30,803 bases of DNA from a virus. Below the pieces are notes generated by a model. That model was given only the letters and a program-made list of their open reading frames with translations. It did not search any database and had not been told where the DNA came from. Shown here in pieces: positions 13,432 to 20,098 of this stretch. A program made the translations under genes and the position numbers. The stretch lies in IMG/VR virus record IMGVR_UViG_3300007514_000046, positions 1 to 30,803 of that record; one strand, written 5' to 3'. Numbering within the stretch: the stretch's first letter is position 1; each line of letters starts with the position of its first letter.

Positions 13432-13437
13432 TATAAT
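13432..13437 (+). promoter_or_regulatory. TATAAT -10 box, internal promoter of replication operon
   Basis: A perfect TATAAT lies just after the lysozyme-like stop codon. A convincing -35 is missing: 17 bases upstream reads CACACT. Instead a TGTGGG-T-CCCACA palindrome (13400-13412) covers that area and could be an activator or repressor site. Transcription would start about 13443-13446, at the foot of the hairpin 13441-13480. Confidence 0.4.
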
Positions 13438-13440
13438 GGA

Positions 13441-13480
13441 GCTCGCGCGATAGGGAGAGCCGCCCCGAGGGGGCGCGAGC
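13441..13480 (+). promoter_or_regulatory. GC-rich hairpin at predicted mRNA 5' end
   Basis: GCTCGCGC (13441-13448) pairs with GCGCGAGC (13473-13480), and CCCC (13463-13466) with GGGG (13469-13472) inside, leaving an asymmetric bulge. There is no T-run after it, so it is not a terminator. Being at the expected 5' end of the transcript from 13432, it may protect the mRNA or regulate translation of the leader ORF that follows. Confidence 0.45.
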
Positions 13481-13502
13481 AGATAGCGCGAAGGAGACAT
13501 CG

Positions 13503-13529
13503 ATGAATACTTCGGTAGTCAATGAGTAA
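13503..13529 (+). CDS. Eight-codon leader ORF (MNTSVVNE)
   Basis: A tiny frame with the Shine-Dalgarno AAGGAGA (13491-13497) at ideal distance to ATG 13503, ending at TAA 13527-13529. Its last codons overlap the ATG of the 81-aa gene (13522), which itself has no own ribosome site. So the leader could load ribosomes that re-initiate at 13522. Alternatively the strong AAGGAGA simply serves 13522 poorly from about 24 bases away. Confidence 0.35.
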   Translation: MNTSVVNE

Positions 13530-13767
13530 ACAACGAAGAGTGATAGCAGCCGCCACATGCCAGAGGTGTGGATCAACCCATACCGTTAAGGTGGAGAGAG
13601 GTGACTGGTTCAGGTACATAGACGGCGAGTTGGTTCAGAACGTGTGGCCCGAGTTTGCGTTGAACCTCCGAGAAACTTTGCGGGGGGCCCGAGCGGGTCA
13701 TTACTTCTGTCCTCCTTGTTTCGACGAGATTCACTTCGATCCCGAAATGGATGTGCGTGATGCATAA
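13522..13767 (+). CDS. Four-Cys zinc-binding small phage protein, 81 aa
   Basis: An 81-aa protein with CQRC (C13/C16, AATCQRCGSTHTVKVERGDW) and a second pair CPPC (in HYFCPPCFDEIHFD) near the C-terminus. The middle part (RYIDGELVQNVWPEFALNLR) resembles small proteins in actinophages that carry the same Cys-pair, GELxQ, RExL, CPxC plan. It likely binds one zinc. It ends eight bases inside the nuclease gene. Function unknown; being next to a nuclease suggests a DNA-linked role. Confidence 0.68.
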   Translation: MSKQRRVIAAATCQRCGSTHTVKVERGDWFRYIDGELVQNVWPEFALNLRETLRGARAGHYFCPPCFDEIHFDPEMDVRDA

Positions 13768-14557
13768 GAACAAGCCACCCAAACACGAACACAAGTTTCG
13801 TCAAAGCTTCCTGAACCAATGGTTCCTGTGTCCAGAGTCCGCTCGACGGAAACACCTTGGGCTGATGCCACCCGAATCAAATAACAGTAATCTGGTGCGG
13901 GGGAACGCCGTCCATGCCGCCATCGAATGGTTCGGTATGGAGTGGGTTGAAACAAACCGTCTTCCTGATGGGGGGGAGCTTGTCGAGTTCGGCTTAAACG
14001 AGTTTCAATTATTCGGCAACGAAGATGGGACAGTTTGGCATCAGGAACCCGAGCAGGTGGAAGATGCGGTGCGGGGCAACCTCAACCTGTGGTACGAGGA
14101 GGTCCTCCCTCAACTGGAGTGTCCCACTGATGTGGAGATTCATTTTGATCGTGTGCTGTGGGAGGACAACGACCGCATCATTCGTTTATCTGGAACCTGT
14201 GATTGGGTGCAGGACGACTGGCTTGTCGACTGGAAGAACCCGTCGAAGGCCCCTCGGAAGAATGAAATGTGGATCAAAAAACGATCCAATTTGCAATCCC
14301 ACGTTTACTCGTGGGCGCTTGATACACCAAAGTTTTCTTTGTGCCATTTGTCGACCCCTGAGGTGGCGTGGACTCATATGGTGCGGGGTGCTGCGGACTA
14401 TGCGGCACTCATAGATCTATGTCTTTCTGTAGCGATACAGATAGAGGCGAACCTACCATCCGCGCTAAAGCAGTGGGACTCGTGGTATTGTTCACCGAAG
14501 TGGTGCGGAGCTTGGGACACTTGCCGAGGCAAGTTCTTAGGTGACGACCCATTCTAG
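13760..14557 (+). CDS. Cas4/RecB-like PD-(D/E)XK nuclease with Fe-S cysteines
   Basis: A 265-aa protein (ATG 13760; ATG 13751 is an alternative). Nuclease motifs in order: H52 (GNAVHAAIEWF), D148 (LSGTCDWVQD), D157-x-K159 (LVDWKNPSK) and Q179-x3-Y183 (LQSHVYSWA), the RecB/Cas4 exonuclease plan. C24 (FLCPESARR) at the N-terminus and C244, C249, C255 (WYCSPKWCGAWDTC) at the C-terminus would hold a [4Fe-4S] cluster, as in AddB and Cas4. It probably resects DNA ends for phage recombination or breaks down host DNA. No cas1/cas2 is near, so a CRISPR role is unlikely. Confidence 0.82.
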   Translation: MHKNKPPKHEHKFRQSFLNQWFLCPESARRKHLGLMPPESNNSNLVRGNAVHAAIEWFGMEWVETNRLPDGGELVEFGLNEFQLFGNEDGTVWHQEPEQVEDAVRGNLNLWYEEVLPQLECPTDVEIHFDRVLWEDNDRIIRLSGTCDWVQDDWLVDWKNPSKAPRKNEMWIKKRSNLQSHVYSWALDTPKFSLCHLSTPEVAWTHMVRGAADYAALIDLCLSVAIQIEANLPSALKQWDSWYCSPKWCGAWDTCRGKFLGDDPF

Positions 14558-14586
14558 TCAGCCATCCACAACCGATAGGAGTAAGC

Positions 14587-15111
14587 ATGGCTAGCGATTA
14601 CAACCCCAGTACGGGGATTATCCAAACAGCCGCCCATGTGGCGGGACGAATACACGCAGGTTCAGGCAATCAAGATGCTTGGGCGGCTTCATTTGAAGCT
14701 GTCCTCGCTGTCCTCTTGGAAGAGGTCGAAGATGCCAGTTCTAAAAGCGCTGCGTCTACTACGGGAAGCGTTTCCAGGTCTAGTGGTAACGCAACTCCGA
14801 CGTTAGCTTCCCCACCTCCGAGTGGTGACAGCGGCGGCCTGTTGAAGAACTCAGATAAACAAGCGATGTGGGATTTCCTATGGAACAATCCCAGTGGCAC
14901 TGTGTTCGACAACTACGGTGATACCCGAGCGAAGTCTGGTGGCGGCAAAGGCCCCGATTTCAAATTCCGTAATGACTGCGGAAACGACAACCTAAAAGGG
15001 GAAGGGCTGTGGACTGACAGTATGCCTTCCGCTTTCCGCACCGCTGAAGGCATCGTAGAATTTGCTAGCAGAAGCCAAGCACTCGATGCTCTTAGGGAGC
15101 GGGTAGGATGA
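14587..15111 (+). CDS. Unknown protein ahead of helicase, possible DNA-binding
   Basis: A 174-aa protein with ATG 14587 and AGGAG in front. About residues 1-50 are helical (AAHVAGRIHAGSGNQDAWAA). A Ser/Thr/Pro-rich linker (52-82) follows. The C-terminal domain has DKQAMWDFLWNNPSGTVFDN and GKGPDFKFRND, then GLWTDSMPSAFRTAE. The PDFKxR..LW pattern occurs at the end of many phage proteins near replication genes, some suspected to bind single-stranded DNA. That link is from memory and unproven. It is coupled by ATGA to the helicase gene. Confidence 0.6.
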   Translation: MASDYNPSTGIIQTAAHVAGRIHAGSGNQDAWAASFEAVLAVLLEEVEDASSKSAASTTGSVSRSSGNATPTLASPPPSGDSGGLLKNSDKQAMWDFLWNNPSGTVFDNYGDTRAKSGGGKGPDFKFRNDCGNDNLKGEGLWTDSMPSAFRTAEGIVEFASRSQALDALRERVG

Positions 15112-16121
15112 GCGAAGGGCCGACACTGCTGGAAGCCTCCCTGATTGGGTCACTCATTGATGAGCGGCTCGATAATGTTTCAGAAGGTCAGTCTCCAGAG
15201 TCTGAAACATCTTCTGCGGTGTCGGCCCCCCATTCTCTTATCGAGCCCACCGCTACAGCTATAGACGGATGGCTTGATTACTCCGAGAACCCTCAGTCCC
15301 GTTGGATGACAGGGTTCCACAGATTAGATGTTCTTACCCGTGGTTTGGGTCGAGGGGAAATGATGTTGTGTGTGGGGCGCAGCCACTCAGGTAAGTCCCA
15401 GTTCTTGTATCAGTCGATTGTTAACACCGTGATGAACAACGACGATGCACGCATACTGATTTTCTCTCCAGACGAGCCACGGGAACTGGTGGTAGCAAAA
15501 CTTTATTCCATCATGTTTGGGGTTAACGGTGCGGAAGTGGAACATTCCCTCCGCAACGGTGATCCTGAAGTTAAGAAACACCTACAGGAACTTGGGGAAA
15601 CTGGCAATTTGTTTGATCGTATGATCATCCATGACGGTTCCCCTAGCTTCCGCATTATGCACGACGTAATGTTTGAAGCTGAAGATTATTGGCAGAGGCC
15701 AACGACCATGGCAATGGTCGACTACCTAGAATTGTTGGTACCCGATGCGAAAGAATCAGGTAGTCAAGCTGTTATCCGTTTGGCGCAAGCTTGTAAACGG
15801 TGGTGCAAGGAAGCCGATCTGCCCCTTGCAGTGGTTCACCAGTCAGGACGAGCGAACGAACGAGGAACCGCTGGAGGTATCTCTGTCGCTCGATACGGCG
15901 GAGAACAGGAATCCCATCAGGTCATAGAGATCTACCGTCAACGAGACAGAAAGAACTTGACTGCAGGTGAAACAGCGTTCCACCAAAACTCGATAAACGT
16001 CAATCTGGTTAAGAACAAACGGCCACCTAACCGTCTCGAAGATCTCCTTTACTACATTGACGAGGATTGTGGATCTATCTCTGAATACACCACGGACAGA
16101 GAACCCGCTTATGACTTCTGA
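15108..16121 (+). CDS. DnaB-like replicative helicase (RecA-fold only)
   Basis: A 337-aa protein. The RecA/DnaB ATPase core starts near residue 66 (WMTGFHRLDVLTRGLGRGEM), as in DnaB C-terminal domains. Walker A is GRSHSGKS (90-97), Walker B MAMVDYLELL (201-210, D205), and the polar sensor lies in LAVVHQSGRA (Q245). YGGEQESHQVIEIYRQ may hold the basic finger. The N-terminal primase-interacting DnaB domain is absent; residues 1-60 are a low-complexity leader instead. It should unwind DNA at the fork together with the primase encoded 160 bases downstream. ATGA coupling upstream. Confidence 0.82.
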   Translation: MSEGPTLLEASLIGSLIDERLDNVSEGQSPESETSSAVSAPHSLIEPTATAIDGWLDYSENPQSRWMTGFHRLDVLTRGLGRGEMMLCVGRSHSGKSQFLYQSIVNTVMNNDDARILIFSPDEPRELVVAKLYSIMFGVNGAEVEHSLRNGDPEVKKHLQELGETGNLFDRMIIHDGSPSFRIMHDVMFEAEDYWQRPTTMAMVDYLELLVPDAKESGSQAVIRLAQACKRWCKEADLPLAVVHQSGRANERGTAGGISVARYGGEQESHQVIEIYRQRDRKNLTAGETAFHQNSINVNLVKNKRPPNRLEDLLYYIDEDCGSISEYTTDREPAYDF

Positions 16122-16284
16122 ACACTCGCAACGCATCGACTGGATGACGGAAGGCATCGAACAGGGGTGGGTTGAAGCACCAGTGTGCAGCACCCATGAC
16201 ACGTACCTGACGGACGAAGAAGCAGAACAGTTTTGGGATGGGGAAGACCCATGCGTTGTAGTGATGCGAGTTGTTGACGTATGA
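16111..16284 (+). CDS. Small acidic phage protein, 57 aa
   Basis: A 57-aa protein starting at ATG 16111, 11 nt inside the helicase gene end. It reads RIDWMTEGIEQGWVEAPVCS then THDTYLTDEEAEQF and ends DPCVVVMRVVDV. The CSTHD.x.TxEE..x.DPC layout is one I associate with small proteins in many actinophages. Function is unknown. ATGA overlap with the primase gene (16281-16284) makes helicase, this protein and primase one translation unit. Confidence 0.65.
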   Translation: MTSEHSQRIDWMTEGIEQGWVEAPVCSTHDTYLTDEEAEQFWDGEDPCVVVMRVVDV

Positions 16285-17261
16285 GCGACGCAGAACTTGT
16301 CAAACGCTTCGCTGAACTCCACCAAGGAGGAGCGATAGGGGACCTGCATGGGAGCGGGGTACGTCCCCGCAAAGACCCTTCAGGTAACCCGACTGGACAT
16401 GAAGGTGCTGCGTGGTACGTGAACGTTGAAGCTCACCTGTTTGGTCAGGAACCTTTAGCTGTTTACCCGATACTGCGTGATTCGAACGAACTGTGGTTCG
16501 GAGCAATCGACTGGGACATAGGCGACGAGGACTCTCTGGTCCACGCCTACAACGTAGAACAAGCCCTCGCCTACCTCGACATCACTTCGTTCGTTGAGAT
16601 GTCCAGATCCAAAGGCGTTCATTTGTGGATCTACGTTAAAGAGCCCGTTTCTGCTGAACTGATGCGTAACGCCCTCACATCGATCTGTGACGTGGTGGAT
16701 GCCCCAACAACAGAGGTGTTCCCCAAACAAATTTCTCTTGAAGGCAAAACTTTCGGGAACTGCATCAGGTTGCCTTACCCCAAGACACGCTCAGTGGGCC
16801 GTCAAGGCGTTCGTAAAGGATCATGGTCTCTGAGCCTAGAAGATTTCGTTGAGGCCGCACACAGCGATAGAACCACCGCAGAACGCCTTCAGAAAGTAGC
16901 GTCGCTCGCTAAACCCAAACCAAAGCCTGCGCCCCTGCGACAGAAACCACTCAACTCACGTCGAGAATACCCAGTTTGGCTAAATGACATGTTGCGGTAC
17001 GGTCCTTCTAGGACAAGACCATCAGAAGACCGATCAGGTGCGTTATGGAGCATCGCCGTGGGGTTGGCCTTCGCCGGTCACACACCGCAAGAAATGCTTG
17101 ACCTTCTCACACACTGGGATTCCCAATGGGGACAGAAATACACAAACCGCAACGACGCCGCACTACAATACGACACGTTGGTATCGAAAGCATTAACGCA
17201 CGCTCAAGAAGAACAACAAAAATTCAAACTAAAGTTTAAGGGCACCTATGACGGATCTTGA
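16281..17261 (+). CDS. Archaeo-eukaryotic-type primase (AEP/PrimPol, TOTE-like)
   Basis: A 326-aa protein. The catalytic metal pair is D77/D79 (FGAIDWDIGDED), followed by the S-x-H motif SRSKGVHLWIYV (108-119, H114), and then PTTEVFPKQ and GNCIRLPYPK (143-168), typical for AEP primases of the TOTE type. Residues 210-225 are a Lys/Pro linker. The C-terminal part (EDRSGALWSIAVGLAFAGHT) is a helical domain like PriCT. It lays primers for the DnaB-like helicase. Coupled by ATGA upstream; its end overlaps the RusA gene by 14 nt. Confidence 0.83.
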   Translation: MSDAELVKRFAELHQGGAIGDLHGSGVRPRKDPSGNPTGHEGAAWYVNVEAHLFGQEPLAVYPILRDSNELWFGAIDWDIGDEDSLVHAYNVEQALAYLDITSFVEMSRSKGVHLWIYVKEPVSAELMRNALTSICDVVDAPTTEVFPKQISLEGKTFGNCIRLPYPKTRSVGRQGVRKGSWSLSLEDFVEAAHSDRTTAERLQKVASLAKPKPKPAPLRQKPLNSRREYPVWLNDMLRYGPSRTRPSEDRSGALWSIAVGLAFAGHTPQEMLDLLTHWDSQWGQKYTNRNDAALQYDTLVSKALTHAQEEQQKFKLKFKGTYDGS

Positions 17262-17610
17262 AGGCAGCTACTTTGTGCACGTCTCCTCGCGACCGAAACC
17301 CAAGGAACGTCCCAGAATGACGAAACGAGGGCACGCTTTCACTCCCAAAGCAACCAAAGATGCGGAACAATGCATTCGGGAAGCTTGGGAAGCTTCAGGC
17401 AACCCAACTTTCGAAGGATCAGTTTCCGTTGTCATCGTTTACAGCAAAGAAAGCACCTCGATATGGGTAGCGCCCATGACCCTAGAAACGAAAAACTGGG
17501 GTGGCGACGTAGACAACCTAGTGAAACTCACACTTGACGGGCTTCAAGGTGAGGGAGGCGCTTTCCTCAACGATTCTCAAGTGCGTCGAGTTGACGCAAT
17601 CAAACTATGA
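17248..17610 (+). CDS. RusA-like Holliday junction resolvase, short C-terminus
   Basis: A 120-aa protein. The RusA plan is clear: basic N-terminus RPKPKERPRMTKRGHAFTPK (15-34), and the acidic catalytic part with D87 and D89 (GGDVDNLVKLTLDGLQG), D97, and NDSQV (D109). RusA is a homodimeric endonuclease that resolves four-way DNA junctions. The protein stops about 11 residues after NDSQV (VRRVDAIKL), whereas family members normally have one more strand there, so the C-terminus looks slightly truncated. ATGA overlap with the next gene. Confidence 0.82.
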   Translation: MTDLEGSYFVHVSSRPKPKERPRMTKRGHAFTPKATKDAEQCIREAWEASGNPTFEGSVSVVIVYSKESTSIWVAPMTLETKNWGGDVDNLVKLTLDGLQGEGGAFLNDSQVRRVDAIKL

Positions 17611-18071
17611 GCAACTACCCTTTAACTGAGCGTTTCAACGGAACATGGGGCGACATAGCCGAAGGCCAATTCGAAGCCAACTACCCCAATGCGCTCCGCT
17701 ACGGACTAAACAAACCCCCCTTGGGTTGGGGGGTCGAACGACTACCTCTGATGATGAGGTACACACCTGACTACATTCTTCCCAACGCTTTAGCAGAAGT
17801 GCAAGGCTTCGGTAAGAACGGATTGAAAATCAAGTTCGAGAAGCTTCGCGCACTCGACTTGTGGAACCAACAACTTCCAGTCTATTTTTGGCTGTGGAGC
17901 TCAGCCCGATCTGATAGCCTGTGGGTGCCCCTCGAAGGGATTTGGGAAATTATCGATGGGAATAAAGTTACATTGGATTCTTACAACGACACGAAACGCG
18001 GTAAGGCGTATATCAAGATACGCCCTGGAGACTTGCCATGGGGTTCTCATGGCAGTCCGACGATCCGTTAG
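17607..18071 (+). CDS. PD-(D/E)XK endonuclease-like protein
   Basis: A 154-aa protein. The likely nuclease core is YTPDYILPNALAEVQGFGKN (52-71), with D55 after Pro and E64-V-Q66 on the next strand (a known ExQ variant of ExK), then GLKIKFEKLRALD with Lys residues. Other features are an early helix GDIAEGQFEANYP and the Trp-rich LPVYFWLWSS. Such one-domain nucleases in phage replication operons may cut branched or host DNA. It follows the resolvase gene directly (ATGA). Confidence 0.65.
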   Translation: MSNYPLTERFNGTWGDIAEGQFEANYPNALRYGLNKPPLGWGVERLPLMMRYTPDYILPNALAEVQGFGKNGLKIKFEKLRALDLWNQQLPVYFWLWSSARSDSLWVPLEGIWEIIDGNKVTLDSYNDTKRGKAYIKIRPGDLPWGSHGSPTIR

Positions 18072-18118
18072 GTCAGTTACCTCTTACGCACGTAGAGTTC
18101 ACCCACGAGATCCACTAG
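18038..18118 (+). CDS. 26-codon frame, possible 5' part of a frameshifted HTH gene
   Basis: ATG 18038 has GGAG at seven bases, and the frame (MGFSWQSDDPLGQLPLTHVE then FTHEIH) ends at TAG 18116. It reads like a natural phage protein start. The following HTH protein in the -1 frame resumes with PLDGWWMPPDK immediately after this stop, as if the two were once a single protein. It could be a real short gene, a programmed -1 shift, a natural mutation or a sequencing indel. No classic slippery heptamer is seen. Confidence 0.4.
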   Translation: MGFSWQSDDPLGQLPLTHVEFTHEIH

Positions 18119-18129
18119 ACGGCTGGTGG

Positions 18130-18420
18130 ATGCCACCCGACAAACGGATAGATCTTGCCACCGACGAAGATTTAGAAGATGCGGTATCAGAAGCATTACA
18201 AGAATGCTGCGAAGATGACATCGACCTGATGGTTGTCGAATCATTGTTCATCGCAAACCTGAGTTTACGAAAAGCAGAAGATCTTACAGGAATCCCCAAA
18301 ACAACTATCGCTCGGAGGCGAGACGGGCTGAAAGTTCGTTTAGCAAACTTCTTGGAACAAGAACCAAGTGTTCAAAAAAGATTGGTCACGGCTCCTGCAC
18401 ATCAGCAGCGATATCTATAA
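18130..18420 (+). CDS. Helix-turn-helix protein (sigma region 4-like)
   Basis: A 96-aa protein from ATG 18130 (MPPDKRIDLATDEDLEDAVS); the open frame extends further upstream but that part is Arg-rich and overlaps the previous gene. Residues 45-70 (SLRKAEDLTGIPKTTIARRR) are a clear helix-turn-helix with a basic recognition helix, like region 4 of small sigma factors or a phage transcription regulator. The first part is acidic. It may switch on late genes. The 3' end overlaps the convergent gene at 18386 by 35 bases. Confidence 0.65.
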   Translation: MPPDKRIDLATDEDLEDAVSEALQECCEDDIDLMVVESLFIANLSLRKAEDLTGIPKTTIARRRDGLKVRLANFLEQEPSVQKRLVTAPAHQQRYL

Positions 18421-18709
18421 ACTCCATGAAGTGACCTAGCCAGCCAGCAACAAAGGAGCCTGCTCCCATGTTGCCATCCTGTGCGTCTTGCCAAGCACAA
18501 ACCAGTTCACTCACTTCTTCAGGAGTGAACACCAAAAGAATACCTAAACGCTCCTCGTCGTCAGGACTATTCTTTACCCACTTAGCATGGGTACCGTCGT
18601 CCATCTCGAAGAAGTTTCTGTTTCGAAGAAATTCTTCTTCAACTTCGCGCTCCACAGATTCGCCATCTTCGGCCATCCATGAAGCCCACTTCTCTTCGAG
18701 ATCTTCCAC
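18386..18709 (-). CDS. Acidic protein at end of lysis operon
   Basis: About 107 aa if it starts at GTG 18709; TTG 18724 and ATG 18676 are alternatives, none with a good ribosome site. The coding part is clear from EEKWASWMAEDGESVEREVE onward: strongly acidic, helical, then RLGILLVFTPEEVSELVCAW and GAGSFVAGWLGHFMEFIDIA. No catalytic or membrane motif is certain. It follows the holin gene and is the last minus-strand gene before the convergent replication operon, with tail-to-tail overlap. Function is unknown. Confidence 0.55.
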   Translation of the reverse strand: MEDLEEKWASWMAEDGESVEREVEEEFLRNRNFFEMDDGTHAKWVKNSPDDEERLGILLVFTPEEVSELVCAWQDAQDGNMGAGSFVAGWLGHFMEFIDIAADVQEP

Positions 18710-18713
18710 AGCT

Positions 18714-18902
18714 TCAACGGCCAAGTTTGGTTTTGGCAAGAGATTTGAGGGAGGCGATTCCTGCTGCGGCCATCGCCGTTCCCGCCGCTTTGAGGCTTGA
18801 AACATCAGTAACAACAAGAATAGCAAGGCCAGCTTCGATGGCTGTCCAGATTGTTCGTTCAAACCAATCACCCCAATCCATTTTCTTATTCATCTCAGTC
18901 AC
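18714..18902 (-). CDS. Holin (r1t-like)
   Basis: A 62-aa protein starting at GTG 18902 (GTGA overlap with the upstream gene) with AGGAG eight to ten bases before. [20 protein letters not shown] (10-29), continuing into VVTDV, and [20 protein letters not shown] (39-58) resemble the lactococcal phage r1t holin family: an N-terminal WxxxxxRTxWT helix, a short turn, a second Ala-rich helix, and a Lys-rich end. Holins open the membrane so the amidase (19316-20074) can reach the wall. The lysis neighbourhood supports this. Confidence 0.78.
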   Translation of the reverse strand: MTEMNKKMDWGDWFERTIWTAIEAGLAILVVTDVSSLKAAGTAMAAAGIASLKSLAKTKLGR

Positions 18903-19036
18903 TTCTTTTTTCTCCTAGACTTTTTGGCTTCCGAATGAGCAATAGCCGCAGCTTGATCACGAGGATAACCTTCGGTTATTAGTTTCCCTATATTGTGTGA
19001 GATGGTGTCCCTTGAAGAACCTTTCTTCAACGGCAT
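18899..19036 (-). CDS. 45-aa basic protein (DUF6496-like)
   Basis: A short gene from ATG 19036 to TGA 18899. The sequence [20 protein letters not shown], then a [17 protein letters not shown] stretch and a Lys/Arg tail, matches the plan of a small protein very common in phages (MPL.KGSS...ISxNI...QAxAIA), which I know as DUF6496; its function is unknown. It overlaps the holin start by GTGA and follows the 27-aa gene by one base, and carries the AGGAG for the holin inside its end. Confidence 0.75.
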   Translation of the reverse strand: MPLKKGSSRDTISHNIGKLITEGYPRDQAAAIAHSEAKKSRRKKK

Positions 19037-19037
19037 A

Positions 19038-19121
19038 CTAATACCCTGAAGAACGCCGCTTAGGTTTACGGGCAGGCGCTTTAGGTCGTTGAGGACGCTT
19101 AGGTCTTTTAGGTTTTTTCAT
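19038..19121 (-). CDS. 27-aa highly basic peptide with KPKRP repeats
   Basis: ATG 19121 overlaps the stop of the 61-aa gene (ATGA, 19118-19121), and the TAG at 19038 is one base before the next ATG. The peptide is made almost only of Lys, Arg, Pro and Ala ([20 protein letters not shown] and a short tail RRSSGY), with repeated KPKRP/RPK units as in histone H1 tails or cationic antimicrobial peptides. It has no acidic residue. The perfect packing between two genes supports it being real. It may bind nucleic acid or membranes. Confidence 0.6.
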   Translation of the reverse strand: MKKPKRPKRPQRPKAPARKPKRRSSGY

Positions 19122-19303
19122 TTGCCGAATGGACGGCCACCATGCGCCTGATTTCCCAGTGCAGTGGATCGGAGCCAAGCCGCATCACTTTTAGCTTTAG
19201 CAGCCATGTCAGCATTGTTTTCAGGCGATGACGAATTGTACAAGTAGTCGTCCGCATCACCGAAAGTTTCTCCGAATTGTCCATATCCTTTGCCCTTAGG
19301 CAT
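19118..19303 (-). CDS. Small protein of lysis operon, 61 aa
   Basis: A 61-aa protein. ATG 19303 has AGGAG at eight bases. The N-terminus is Gly/Lys-rich (MPKGKGYGQFGETFGDADDY), the middle polar (SSSPENNADMAAKAKSDAAW), and the end [12 protein letters not shown]. It looks like a soluble, partly disordered protein of unknown function. It lies between the amidase gene and the tiny basic genes, all coupled. Confidence 0.6.
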   Translation of the reverse strand: MPKGKGYGQFGETFGDADDYLYNSSSPENNADMAAKAKSDAAWLRSTALGNQAHGGRPFGK

Positions 19304-19315
19304 ATTTCCATCTCC

Positions 19316-20074
19316 TCATTGAAGGAACAAAGCGTGAAAGGTTCTCACACCACACACACCATCGGGCTTCAAATAGCCCTGTGATCGTTGGAACTGCCTT
19401 AAAGCAGCCGTGGTCTTACGACCCCAAATACCGTCAACAGGCCCAGGATCGAAGCCACGTTCGGCTAAACGTTCCTGAACCACACGAACAGCTTCACCCC
19501 GAGATCGACGCCAACGACTCAACGGTCGTCGAGCGATCTGAGCTTTAATGTTTTCCAAATAAACAGCAGCACGTTGCACTGTTTCCTGTTCAACTACACC
19601 ATTCACCGGCATCCCCTGTTGCAACCAAGAAGTAAGAAACGACCCAGGGCACGATGTGGAACCCAGCTTTGAGTGGGGTTTAACCCACAGCTTTCCCCCA
19701 TAACGAGCCTGAATTTCCTCTACCTTAGCGCGGATTAAACGCAGGTTCTCCTCGTCAACCTCTGCTGAACCCCATCCTGCATAACAAATGCTTTCTGTTC
19801 GAGAGTTCCATCCTTTGGTTGCACCCGAGATGACTCCTGCGCCACGGCCCTCATAAAGAACACCGTCTGAGATAAGCCAGTTATAGGCAATGCCACGCCA
19901 ACCCCTAGTTTTCATGTGGAAACGCTCGTAAGCTCTTACCGCATCTTCACCAGAAGGACCGTTCTTGACACCGCTATGATGCAGCACGACACCAACCACC
20001 CTTGACGGGCGTAGCCTAGAGAAAGGCTTTGCTGGCGGTGTGGCACCCCATTCGGTTCTGGAAACATATCTCAC
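19316..20074 (-). CDS. Endolysin: N-acetylmuramoyl-L-alanine amidase with peptidoglycan-binding domain
   Basis: A 252-aa protein. The N-terminal amidase_2/PGRP domain (1-150) starts with the typical SRTEWGATPPAKP; zinc ligands are H32 (VVLHHSG), H134 (VKPHSKLGS) and C142 (TSCPGSFL), with GIAYNWLISDGVLYEGRG in between. The C-terminal PG_binding_1 repeat (about 193-250) shows VRVVQERLAERGFDPGPVDG and TTAALRQFQRSQGYL. It cleaves the bond between muramic acid and the stem peptide to release progeny. There is no signal peptide, so export depends on the holin. The start at ATG 20074 has only a weak ribosome site, 24 bases after the giant gene. Confidence 0.9.
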   Translation of the reverse strand: MRYVSRTEWGATPPAKPFSRLRPSRVVGVVLHHSGVKNGPSGEDAVRAYERFHMKTRGWRGIAYNWLISDGVLYEGRGAGVISGATKGWNSRTESICYAGWGSAEVDEENLRLIRAKVEEIQARYGGKLWVKPHSKLGSTSCPGSFLTSWLQQGMPVNGVVEQETVQRAAVYLENIKAQIARRPLSRWRRSRGEAVRVVQERLAERGFDPGPVDGIWGRKTTAALRQFQRSQGYLKPDGVCGVRTFHALFLQ

Positions 20075-20098
20075 TACACGATGCGCAGGCCTGTCCCG

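Noticed and set aside
13760-14557. Cas4 as part of a CRISPR system
   Set aside because: No cas1, cas2 or repeat-spacer array in the window; the gene sits in a phage replication operon, where RecB/Cas4-like nucleases are common.
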